From CAZZBK01 sp964387325 (lineage in GTDB: Bacteria; Planctomycetota; Planctomycetia; Pirellulales; PNKZ01), in assembly GCA_964387325.1 (NCBI GenBank), contig CAYLYE010000003.1:1-64000 (forward strand): a DNA stretch of 64,000 nt, read 5' to 3'. Position 1 is the stretch's first letter. Every line of letters starts with the position of its first letter. The translations under genes were made by a program, and so were the position numbers. Under the pieces are notes generated by a model. The model was given only the letters and a program-made list of their open reading frames with translations. It made no database searches and was not told the origin of the DNA. Shown one piece after another: positions 1 to 7,748 of the stretch.

Positions 1-169
1 CCCCAGTCAAGCGCGCTAATCCAGACTGCGCCACGCCCCGAGTGTGCGACGCTGTGTCGCCTTACAGGACAGGAGCCGAACAGTATCTCACATCCACGCG
101 CGCTTTGCAATTCGTCAAATCGACCCGATTCTCTCGATCGAAGGCGAAAATCTTGGCCAATCCAGGCCG

Positions 170-1252
170 TTATGCATACGCCGATTTAGCGGCAATTGCC
201 GGACGACCTGTGCCGGAGTCGCAAACATCGCGCAGGATCGTGACCGCTTGCTCGACATCCGTGTCGTCGACATCCAAGTGCGTCACCATACGGACATAAT
301 TGCGACCAAACGCGCCGACCAACAGTCCTCGGGCTTTCAACTTGCCAGCAAACTCGCTGGCGCTGCCGTGCTTGGGGTCGACGCGGAAGATCACGAGATT
401 CGTGTCGACCTTCTCGGGGTGAAGCGTCAGACCGTCGATTTGACGAATGCTCGCCGAGAGTGATTGTGCGCGGCGATGGTCGTCGGAGAGACGATCGATG
501 TGATGTTCGACGGCATGCAGCGCAGCGGCGGCAATGACCCCGGCCTGACGCATGCCTCCGCCGAATACTTTGCGATGTCGCTCGGCTTCATCAATCATGG
601 CGCGCGGGCCGACCAGGGCTGAGCCGATGGGAGCGCCGAGCCCTTTACTGAAGCAGACGCTCACGGTGTCGAAGTGCTCGGCCCAACGTGCGAGTGGGAT
701 GCCGGTCGCGACCGCGGCGTTCCACAGTCGGGCGCCGTCCAGATGGGTCTTGAGACCTTGTTCGTGAGCCTGCGCACACACGGCTGCGAGCGTCTCGTAA
801 GGCCAGGCGCGTCCGCCGCCGCGATTATGTGTGTTTTCAAGACAGAGTAGCCGAGTGCGAACAAAGTGCTGATTGTCGGGTCGAATCATGTCGACGAGTT
901 GCTCGCGCTCAAGCACGCCGAACTTCCCTTCGATACAACGAGCGACGACGCCACTCAGCTGCGCGAACGCTCCTTGCTCATAATTGTAAATATGGCAGTT
1001 GGCCTCGCAGAGAAATTCGTCGCCGCTCTTGCAGTGCAAACGCACGCCGATCTGGTTGCTCATGGTGCCTGAGGGGACAAAAATGGCCGCCTCTTTGCCG
1101 AGCAGTTCGGCCACGCGCTCTTGCAGGCGATTGACGGTTGGGTCTTCGCGCCAGACATCGTCACCCACCTCGGCGCGGGCCATCGCCTCGCGCATGGCTG
1201 GGGTCGGTTTCGTGGCCGTATCACTCCGAAAGTCGAGCGGGGGGCAAATCAT
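170..1252 (-). CDS. ltaE: Low-specificity L-threonine aldolase
   Basis: PLP-dependent fold-type I lyase that splits L-threonine or allo-threonine into glycine and acetaldehyde in the cytoplasm. The 360-residue product has the usual family length. It opens with the substrate/PLP motif DFRSDTATKPT, and GTMSNQ contacts the cofactor phosphate. HLDGARLWNAA holds the Asp that pairs with the pyridine nitrogen. SVCFSKGLGAPIGS carries the Schiff-base lysine. All of these are visible; the reaction is family knowledge. It is transcribed divergently from hisD across a 177-bp gap. The ATG start gives the canonical N-terminus, so no change is needed. Confidence 0.93.
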   Translation of the reverse strand: MICPPLDFRSDTATKPTPAMREAMARAEVGDDVWREDPTVNRLQERVAELLGKEAAIFVPSGTMSNQIGVRLHCKSGDEFLCEANCHIYNYEQGAFAQLSGVVARCIEGKFGVLEREQLVDMIRPDNQHFVRTRLLCLENTHNRGGGRAWPYETLAAVCAQAHEQGLKTHLDGARLWNAAVATGIPLARWAEHFDTVSVCFSKGLGAPIGSALVGPRAMIDEAERHRKVFGGGMRQAGVIAAAALHAVEHHIDRLSDDHRRAQSLSASIRQIDGLTLHPEKVDTNLVIFRVDPKHGSASEFAGKLKARGLLVGAFGRNYVRMVTHLDVDDTDVEQAVTILRDVCDSGTGRPAIAAKSAYA

Positions 1253-1429
1253 GATGTCGCAACAAGTAAGGGAGAGATGAGGGGGAGGGCGAATCGAGGG
1301 ATCGGGCCAGTCGGAGCGAACCTCGCCCAGGTGGCGATTGTCGTCGATTGGGGGCTTTCGTCCGCGGGCTGCTCGGGTCAGAATAATGGATTCTGATCCT
1401 CGCGGCTATTGTATCGGCACAACGACCCC

Positions 1430-2788
1430 ATGAGCAACCAGGAACTCTCGATCCGGCGAATCGATGCCCGCTCGGCCGATTGTCGCGCGGCGATCGACGA
1501 ATTGCGACAACGCTTGAGCCCGCGGGGCAACGTGGTCAGCGAAGCGGGGCGGCAACGCACGATCGAGGTGTTTGGCGAGCCCCTGTCGCCGCAGCAAGTT
1601 GTCGAGCGGATTTGTCACGACGTGCGGCAGCGTGGCCTTGACGCGGTGCTCGAGTACTCGGCTAAGCTCGACAAGGCGGCGCTCGATCGGTCGACGCTCC
1701 GCGTCAGTGCGGCCGAACTGTCCGCAGCCCACGCCCAGGCTGACGCGGCGCTGCTCTCCACGGTGCGGCGCGTGCGTGACAACATCCTGACCTATCAACG
1801 GGCGATCCTGCATCGCGATGTTCAAATCGAGCGACCGCAAGGCGGGTATCTGCGGCAGCGTTACTTGCCACTGCGACGCGTCGGCGTGTGTGTACCTGGC
1901 GGCGCGGCTGCGTATCCGTCGACGGTTTTGATGACCGTCGTGCCCGCGCAGGCGGCCGGGGTCGAGCAGATCGCGGTCGTCGCTCCGCCAACGGCATTCG
2001 GCGCGTACAACGCAAATTTGCTCGCCGTGTGTCATGAGCTCGGGGTGACCGAAGTTTATCGCATGGGAGGCGCTCAGGCCGTGGCCGCGCTGGCCTACGG
2101 AGTCGAAGGGGTGGCGCAGGTCGACAAGATCGTTGGCCCCGGCAACTTGTTCGTCGCCTTGGCCAAGAAACACGTCTACGGCGAGGTCGACATCGATTCG
2201 ATCGCCGGACCTAGCGAAGTGGTGGTCATTGCCGACGAGACGACGCGACCCGACTACACGGCGGCCGACTTGATTGCCCAGGCCGAGCACGCGCCGGGCG
2301 CGAGCATCCTGATCACCTGGAGCGAGCGGGTGCTGGAAGCCACGTACGCTGAATTGGTCAAGCAGACGGCGACGCTGTCGCGTGGCGACTTGGCTCGACA
2401 ATCGCTCGAGGCATTCGGTGCGCTCGTGCTCGTGCGAAATGCGGACGAGGCGTGTGCCTTGGCCGACGAGTTTGCCGCCGAGCATTTACATCTCGCGGTC
2501 GACAACGCCGAGCCGCTGCTGGCCAAGATCCCGCACGCAGGCGCAGCCTTCTTGGGTAATTACAGCCCGGTGGCGCTAGGCGATTACGTGGCGGGTCCCT
2601 CGCACGTCTTGCCGACGGGCGGTACGGCGCGGTTCGCCAGCGGCTTGTGTGCCAACGACTTCTTGCGTCGCACGAGCGTCATTCATTTCACGCGTGAAGG
2701 TTTGCTTGGCGTGGCCGACGATGTGCGGCAGCTCGCCGATGTTGAAGGGCTCACGGCCCACCGCGCGAGTGTCGATATCAGAAAATGA
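1430..2788 (+). CDS. hisD: Histidinol dehydrogenase
   Basis: Catalyses the last two steps of histidine synthesis, the NAD-dependent four-electron oxidation of L-histidinol to L-histidine with a catalytic zinc. The product is 452 residues if started at the ATG at 1430 (MSNQELSIRR); an in-frame TTG at 1409 is less likely. Visible signatures are VCVPGGAAAYPST, KIVGPGNLFVALAKK, the hallmark DSIAGPSEVVVIAD, and the C-terminal GPSHVLPTGGTARFASGL with ANDFLRR. hisC follows after 90 bp on the same strand, so the two probably form a histidine pair. The gap between them holds an inverted repeat. Confidence 0.95.
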   Translation: MSNQELSIRRIDARSADCRAAIDELRQRLSPRGNVVSEAGRQRTIEVFGEPLSPQQVVERICHDVRQRGLDAVLEYSAKLDKAALDRSTLRVSAAELSAAHAQADAALLSTVRRVRDNILTYQRAILHRDVQIERPQGGYLRQRYLPLRRVGVCVPGGAAAYPSTVLMTVVPAQAAGVEQIAVVAPPTAFGAYNANLLAVCHELGVTEVYRMGGAQAVAALAYGVEGVAQVDKIVGPGNLFVALAKKHVYGEVDIDSIAGPSEVVVIADETTRPDYTAADLIAQAEHAPGASILITWSERVLEATYAELVKQTATLSRGDLARQSLEAFGALVLVRNADEACALADEFAAEHLHLAVDNAEPLLAKIPHAGAAFLGNYSPVALGDYVAGPSHVLPTGGTARFASGLCANDFLRRTSVIHFTREGLLGVADDVRQLADVEGLTAHRASVDIRK

Positions 2789-2873
2789 TGAATGAGGAAT
2801 GCTGAATGATGAATTAAACTCCCCTACGCCAATCTCCGCTCATTTTGCATTCATCATTCAGAATTCATCATTT
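2783..2873. repeat. ATGATGAAT-type inverted repeat between hisD and hisC
   Basis: The left arm at about 2783-2815 contains AAATGATGAAT and CTGAATGATGAAT. The right arm at 2846-2873 is its reverse complement (ATTCATCATTCAG and ATTCATCATTT). The left arm carries about 7 extra bases between the two units. The loop is about 30 bp. It could fold in the hisD-hisC mRNA and modulate hisC expression, or be a dispersed repeat; nothing here decides between them. Confidence 0.6.
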
Positions 2874-2878
2874 GTCCT

Positions 2879-3928
2879 ATGTCCTACTTCCGTCCGCATA
2901 TCGATGCGATGACCGGCTACGTGCCGGGCGAGCAGCCGCAAGGCGGCAAGTTCATCAAGCTCAACACGAACGAGAATCCGTACCCCACGTCGCCCGCTGT
3001 CAAAAGCGCGGTCATGGCCGTGCTCGAACGAGGTCTGGAGAAGTATCCCGACCCGATGGCGAGCGCGTTTCGCACCCGCGCCGCCGAGGTGCTGGGGGTT
3101 AAGCCGGATTGGATCCTGTGCGGCAACGGCAGCGACGAGATCCTCACGCTCGTCACGCGGGCCTTTGTCGGCGAGGGAGAGCAACTTCGCTTGCCGTACC
3201 CGAGCTACATTCTCTACAAGACCCTCGCCGAGATTCAGGGCGCCACGAGCGAAGAGATTCACTTCGCTCAGGATTGGTCGCTGAACGTGAGTTTTGCGGC
3301 GGCGGGCCCCAAGCTGCGGCTGGCGTTTTTGCCCAATCCGAACAGTCCCTCGGGGACGGTCATTCCGCCCGCGCAGGTGCTGGAGCTTGCCCGGCAATTG
3401 CCCTGTCCGTTGATCGTCGACGAAGCGTATGCCGACTTTGCCGAGAGCAACTGCGTGTCGCTCGTCGAGCAGTGCGACAAAATTCTCATCTCGCGGACGT
3501 TGAGCAAATCGTACTCGCTGGCCGGGCTGCGATTTGGTTTCGTCGTGGCCCAGCCGCACATCATCGAGGGCTTGGTTAAGATTAAGGACAGTTACAACTG
3601 CGACGCGCTGAGCATTGCCGCCGCGACGGCCGCGATCGATGACCAAGCCCACCTGCGGTCGAACACGGCCAAGATTCTCGCCACGCGCGAGCGGATGACC
3701 GCCGAGTTACGCGCGCTGGGCTTTGCGGCCGTCGACAGTCAGGCGAACTTCGTCTGGTGTCCGCATCCGACGCGGAGTGTCAAGCCGCTGTACGAGCTGT
3801 TGAAGCAAAACCGTATTTTGGTGCGTTACATGAACTACGCTGGCTGGGGTGACGGCTTGCGGATCAGTGTCGGCAGCGACGACCAGATCGACGCCTGTTT
3901 GGCGCTGTTGCGGCAGCTGTTGGCGTAA
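2879..3928 (+). CDS. hisC: Histidinol-phosphate aminotransferase
   Basis: PLP-dependent class I/II aminotransferase converting imidazole acetol phosphate to histidinol phosphate. The 349-residue product shows KLNTNENPYP near the N-terminus, GNGSDEILT for cofactor phosphate binding, FLPNPNSPSGT, and VDEAYADFAE with the pyridine-pairing Asp. SRTLSKSYSLAGLRFGF holds the Schiff-base lysine. The C-terminus has LRISVGSDDQ. It sits directly downstream of hisD on the same strand, which supports the histidine role over an aromatic aminotransferase. No clear Shine-Dalgarno precedes the ATG. Confidence 0.94.
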   Translation: MSYFRPHIDAMTGYVPGEQPQGGKFIKLNTNENPYPTSPAVKSAVMAVLERGLEKYPDPMASAFRTRAAEVLGVKPDWILCGNGSDEILTLVTRAFVGEGEQLRLPYPSYILYKTLAEIQGATSEEIHFAQDWSLNVSFAAAGPKLRLAFLPNPNSPSGTVIPPAQVLELARQLPCPLIVDEAYADFAESNCVSLVEQCDKILISRTLSKSYSLAGLRFGFVVAQPHIIEGLVKIKDSYNCDALSIAAATAAIDDQAHLRSNTAKILATRERMTAELRALGFAAVDSQANFVWCPHPTRSVKPLYELLKQNRILVRYMNYAGWGDGLRISVGSDDQIDACLALLRQLLA

Positions 3929-3945
3929 GGAGTTGCGAAGAGCGT

Positions 3946-3966
3946 GGTACGCACGGAGTGCGTACC
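3946..3966. repeat. Perfect palindrome after hisC
   Basis: Nine-base arms (GGTACGCAC / GTGCGTACC) flank a GGA loop, followed by CTACGG. It lies 17 bp past the hisC stop, between convergent hisC and apt. It has the same layout as the GTCAGGCAC-GGA-GTGCCTGAC elements near 25.1, 54.2 and 55.4 kb, so it looks like a variant of one dispersed element class. There is no U-tract. Confidence 0.55.
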
Positions 3967-3984
3967 CTACGGGATGAACATGCG

Positions 3985-4509
3985 CTACTCGTACTTGAGC
4001 AGACTAATCACCTTATAAGGAGCAAGCCTGGCGGCGCCTTCGAGCGAGGTGAGTTCGATCACGAAGGCGCAGCCGGCCACGGTCGCGCCGGTCTTCTTGA
4101 CCAACTCGCAGCAGGCCCGCATCGTCCCGCCGGTCGCGAGCAGGTCGTCGACCAGCAACACGTTTTGTCCCGGTTGAAAACTATCCACGTGAATTTCGAG
4201 AGTATCGCTGCCGTATTCGAGGTCGTATCGAAACGAGTGCGTATCGAAGGGGAGCTTGCCCGGCTTGCGGACGGGCACGAAGCCGACGCCCAAGGCAATG
4301 GCGAGCGGCGCGGCGAAGATGAACCCACGGGCCTCGGCAGCCGCGACGACATCGACCTTCGCGTCGCGAAAATGGTCGGCCAACTGGCGGATCGTTTCCG
4401 TGAGTGCCGGTCCCGAGGCGAGCAGCGGCGTGATATCGCGGAACAGGATGCCCGGCTTGGGAAAATCGGGGATCGCCCGAACGTGCTCGCTGAGTTCAAC
4501 GCGGCTCAT
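3985..4509 (-). CDS. apt: Adenine phosphoribosyltransferase
   Basis: Purine salvage enzyme joining adenine and PRPP to give AMP. From the ATG at 4509 the product is 174 residues, the normal size; an upstream TTG would add 23 atypical residues. The family features are FPKPGILFRDITPLL near the N-terminus, AAEARGFIFAAPLA, the flexible-loop RKPGKLPF, and the PRPP-binding motif VLLVDDLLATGGT. It is convergent with hisC and lies upstream of nothing obviously related. Housekeeping gene, no oddities seen. Confidence 0.94.
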   Translation of the reverse strand: MSRVELSEHVRAIPDFPKPGILFRDITPLLASGPALTETIRQLADHFRDAKVDVVAAAEARGFIFAAPLAIALGVGFVPVRKPGKLPFDTHSFRYDLEYGSDTLEIHVDSFQPGQNVLLVDDLLATGGTMRACCELVKKTGATVAGCAFVIELTSLEGAARLAPYKVISLLKYE

Positions 4510-4602
4510 GCAGTCATCTCGCAGTGAAAGAGAAAATAGCGCGAGCCGATTGTAACCCGGCAGGCTGGTTTCTTCCAAGCGGCGGTAAACACCGGCTTCG
4601 GC

Positions 4603-4938
4603 CTAGAGGAACTCGACATGCTCCTTCATCTCGGCCGGCGCAACACAAAAGGCCAACAAAGACAGTGCCTTGATCAATTCGCTTACGGTGCGCGCATGCT
4701 GATGGCAGTAGCAAATTCCCGCATGAGAACAGCCTTGTGCCGCTAAGCTCAAGAAATCGGCATCATGTGTCACCAACACACGACCTTCTCGCGACGCAAA
4801 GGCCAATTGCTCGATGTCAGTGGCCGATGCCAGTCCCTGTTCGCGGGTGGTGGTTACATCAATGTTGCGAATACGCAGGGCATGAGCAAGCGCCGGATCG
4901 ACGTGTTCGTCAAGGTGGAATCGCAAGGCGGAAATCAT
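4603..4938 (-). CDS. DUF5615 PIN-like protein (putative toxin)
   Basis: 111-residue protein of the DUF5615 PIN-like family. It shows FHLDEHVDPALAHALR with an early acidic residue, GLASATDIEQLAFA, and LVTHDADFLSLA near the middle, acidic positions expected of a PIN-type nuclease pocket. The chosen ATG at 4938 overlaps the stop of the upstream DUF433 gene by 4 bp (ATGA), arguing for translational coupling. DUF433-DUF5615 pairs are regarded as toxin-antitoxin-like. RNase activity is inference; the pairing is visible. Confidence 0.82.
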   Translation of the reverse strand: MISALRFHLDEHVDPALAHALRIRNIDVTTTREQGLASATDIEQLAFASREGRVLVTHDADFLSLAAQGCSHAGICYCHQHARTVSELIKALSLLAFCVAPAEMKEHVEFL

Positions 4939-5273
4939 GCCGGCTTGAAGTCCGGAGAGCACGCTTGGAGACGAGACGGAAACAAGGCCTTCATCGCTGC
5001 GACGGTCTGTTCGTCTGCTGCCAATTGCTCGTCGATCATCGCCCGATGATCGTAGTAGTACGCCAAGGCCGCGTAGACCTGGGCCAAGGAAAGCTGGGGA
5101 TAGTCACGAACGATCTCTTCCGCCGAGCGTCCCAATCGTTCGTGCCAGATCATAATGTCTTGCACACGGATGCGGGTCCCCTCGATACGAGCCTTACCAC
5201 CGCATGTGCCTGGAGTGAGCACGATGTGGTCATGGCTGACTGGGGAGACGGCAGGTGATGACACGGTGCTCAT
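4935..5273 (-). CDS. DUF433 domain protein (putative antitoxin)
   Basis: 112-residue DUF433 protein. It has the family segments GGKARIEGTRIRVQDI (residues about 25-40), RLGRSAEEIVRDYPQLSLAQVYAALAYYYDH, then an acidic helical tail likely to contact the partner. It is the first gene of a two-gene unit; its TGA overlaps the ATG of the PIN-like gene. By analogy to VapB-like systems it would neutralise the partner and bind its own promoter, but no operator repeat is evident upstream. Function is inferred from family and context. Confidence 0.83.
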   Translation of the reverse strand: MSTVSSPAVSPVSHDHIVLTPGTCGGKARIEGTRIRVQDIMIWHERLGRSAEEIVRDYPQLSLAQVYAALAYYYDHRAMIDEQLAADEQTVAAMKALFPSRLQACSPDFKPA

Positions 5274-5346
5274 TACGCTATTCTATCCCACTGGCCCGCG
5301 AAAACCAAAGACTTTTACCCGCTTGGCCCTGTTCTGTTGAGGTTTG

Positions 5347-6441
5347 TTACGGCGCGGGGGGGCCCGCGATCTTGGGCTTGGCGGCGGTTCGGTCATCGCT
5401 GCCCAGCAACGTCTCACTGAATCGCGAAACATAATGCATCGAGCTGCCCTCTCCTTGCACGCCAACCAGATGCTTGTCGAGGTCCATCTGCTGACTTTCG
5501 AGGCGACCCCGCTCGATGTTGAATCGCACGCGGCCGTTCATCTCGCCTTGCACCAGTTGAGCTTCGATCGCTGGATCATGCACCGGTGCGAGCAGCTGTG
5601 TTTCGACCTTAATCGTCGCGATGCCGTTGCGAACCGATTCGAGCGTAAAGAGCTGACGGCGGGCAATCTTCTTGGGCTGCTGATCGCGACCGGTCACTTG
5701 CAGGTCGTCGGGGATGCTCCAATCGCTGCCCATTGCCACGGGCTCTTCCGGGAGCGGAATGGTCAACTGAGCGGTGGTGGCCGTATGCTTGACGGCGCTG
5801 TCCTCGCGCTTGACGAGCTTGCCGGTATTGTCGAGCGTGATCGTTGCGAGCAGCACGCCGACCGCTTTGGCCGCGTCCTGAAATCCGACGGGCGCTTCCT
5901 TGTCGATGGTGCTGTCGTACGTGGCCTCGGGTCGGCCGGTGAGGTTCTGTCGCATCTTGACCCGTTCGATCGACTGCTCGAAGGTGGCTCGGCCGCGCGA
6001 ATCGACTCCGGTGACGCGCCAGGCTTTGACGGAGTTGCTGTAGGTGTCGGCCGTTTGAGTCGAGCCGGCGGCGCTCATCTTCACATTGGCAAGATGCTCG
6101 ACTTCCCAGCGAACGGTCTCACCGCTCTTAAATTTGTATCGCAGCAGGTAGAGCGGTTCGCCCGTCTTGTTCTTGGCGGTGGTCGTTGGTGTGGCGCTGC
6201 CCGCAGCCGGCGCGGGGGATTTGAGCACGGGGGCGGCGACTGTGCCCTTGGCCGCGTTGTTCGGAGCGGTCTTGCTTGTCGGTGTGCTCGGACTCGGCGC
6301 GGAGGTCTTCTTGGGCGCGGCGTTTTTGAGCTGCGGCCGAGGCGCACCGGTGGATTGAGCCTGTGTGTTGCGGTCCAAGAGTAGGCCAAAGCCTAGGCCT
6401 AATGCGGCGATGACAGCTAGAGCCGAGCAACGAACGAACAT
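5347..6441 (-). CDS. Secreted protein of unknown function
   Basis: 364 residues. The N-terminus (MFVRCSALAVIAALGLGFGLL) is a signal peptide or signal anchor. A Pro/Thr/Ala/Lys-rich low-complexity stretch of about 65 residues follows (residues 30-95). The rest is a beta-rich domain starting LYLLRYKFKSGETVRWEVEH, including the segments RVTGVDSRGRATFEQSIERV and ATITLDNTGKLVKRED. The last part resembles planctomycete secreted DUF6263-like proteins, but I am not certain. No catalytic motif was recognised. It is monocistronic, with nadK upstream on the same strand. Confidence 0.75.
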   Translation of the reverse strand: MFVRCSALAVIAALGLGFGLLLDRNTQAQSTGAPRPQLKNAAPKKTSAPSPSTPTSKTAPNNAAKGTVAAPVLKSPAPAAGSATPTTTAKNKTGEPLYLLRYKFKSGETVRWEVEHLANVKMSAAGSTQTADTYSNSVKAWRVTGVDSRGRATFEQSIERVKMRQNLTGRPEATYDSTIDKEAPVGFQDAAKAVGVLLATITLDNTGKLVKREDSAVKHTATTAQLTIPLPEEPVAMGSDWSIPDDLQVTGRDQQPKKIARRQLFTLESVRNGIATIKVETQLLAPVHDPAIEAQLVQGEMNGRVRFNIERGRLESQQMDLDKHLVGVQGEGSSMHYVSRFSETLLGSDDRTAAKPKIAGPPAP

Positions 6442-6519
6442 GATTCTCGCATCCTTTCGAGAGATCGAAGTCAGTCTACGAACATCGTGCCCGCGCCATC
6501 CTATGGCTTGGGCGACCGG

Positions 6520-7380
6520 CTATCCGTTGCGGGTCAAGCTGCCGCTCCAGCGAAGCTTTTCGCGCAAGGTCCCGTAGTAGCCATGACCGGCCACTTCGAC
6601 CAATTGGAATCGCGCCGGAGCGCGTCGCACCCGCAAGCGATGTCCCTCGGTCAAGTCGCCGATCACTTGGCCGTCGATCACGATCGCCGCGCCGCTTTGC
6701 CCTGTTGGTACATCGAGCTCGAACGTCCGGTCGGCCGAGTCGACCACCGGTCGATGGGTCAGCGTGTGCGGATTAATCGGCGAGATGACGAAGGCTTGCA
6801 GGTCCTTGCGGAGAATCGGTCCGCCGGCCGACATGCTATGTGCGGTCGAACCGACGGGCGTGCTGATGATTAGGCCGTCGCAACTATAGGTGGTGACCCA
6901 TTCTGCGTCAACGTAGAGATTTACATGCATCATGCGAAACGGCGCGCCAGCACGAATGGCGATTTCATTCAAGCCGAGGCGCGTCCAGACCTCGACACCG
7001 TAATGCAGCAAGGTGCACTCGAACATTAAATGCTCGACGACCCGATAGCGGCGGGCCGCCAGATCTCGAAGCACTGCTATCACGTCGTTGGGGTGCAAGG
7101 CGGCGAGAAAGCCGAGCGTGCCCATGTTGACGCCCACGACCGGCCGTTGTTCGTGGCCCATCTGATGGGTTGCCCGAAGAATCGAGCCATCGCCCCCGAA
7201 GACAAAGGCCAGATCGGCCTCGACGCCCCGGAGATCGGCCTGAAATCCGAGGTCCCAGGTGACGATATCAAAGTGCTCACTCAGCGGCTGACGCAAGCGT
7301 TCGACGTCGGCCACGACCTGGGGCCGATCGCCGAGCCCCAGAACCATGATCCGCAAGCGTGGTGTGCTAGCTGTTGTCAT
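6520..7380 (-). CDS. nadK: NAD kinase
   Basis: Phosphorylates NAD to NADP, the source of the cell's NADP pool. The ATG at 7380 gives 286 residues, normal for bacterial enzymes. Diagnostic motifs are FVFGGDGSILRA (the GGDG nucleotide motif), GVNMGTLGFL, LNEIAI (NE/D motif), and SCDGLIISTPVGSTAH, the conserved second motif. SAGGPI and ISPINPHTL follow. It is divergent from the GGDEF gene across 368 bp. The start upstream at 7443 would add 21 residues without family support. Confidence 0.94.
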   Translation of the reverse strand: MTTASTPRLRIMVLGLGDRPQVVADVERLRQPLSEHFDIVTWDLGFQADLRGVEADLAFVFGGDGSILRATHQMGHEQRPVVGVNMGTLGFLAALHPNDVIAVLRDLAARRYRVVEHLMFECTLLHYGVEVWTRLGLNEIAIRAGAPFRMMHVNLYVDAEWVTTYSCDGLIISTPVGSTAHSMSAGGPILRKDLQAFVISPINPHTLTHRPVVDSADRTFELDVPTGQSGAAIVIDGQVIGDLTEGHRLRVRRAPARFQLVEVAGHGYYGTLREKLRWSGSLTRNG

Positions 7381-7748
7381 GCAATCGATAATAGACGCTA
7401 CCTGGGCAGGGAGCGAGAGGCCTGACCGCCTAAAAATGGCCAAAAACGACTGGGCAGAAGCAGGCCGTTGACCGAGATCATTTCGATCATTTCAGAAACT
7501 TCACCTGCCGAAGTTCGTCATCTTCGAATGGGGGGGCGGGATTTGCTCCATTAATCGTTAAACGTGTTTCCATCGGAATGAACGTGGCGCAATTTGCGCA
7601 AAAAAGACTCCGCACGTTTGGGGGAGATGTCCAGCTTTGAGCTACATTTTACCAACAGCAGGAAAGCCTGCGCAGGGCCGGTCTGTAAGTGCAAAGCGTA
7701 TTGCGCCAACAGTGAAGCAGATTCATTTCTGTTGACGAGAGAAAAAAC
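7381..7748. other. Intergenic region between nadK and the GGDEF gene
   Basis: 368 bp between divergent genes. It contains a 13-bp palindrome (GCGCAA-T-TTGCGC) at 7587-7599 and A/T-rich stretches before the GGDEF start. No confident promoter or RNA gene. The palindrome could be a regulator site for either gene. Confidence 0.4.

Noticed and set aside
7587..7599. Possible sigma-54 promoter before the GGDEF gene
   Set aside because: GG-to-GC spacing is 10 bp rather than 12; the match comes from a GCGCAA/TTGCGC palindrome.
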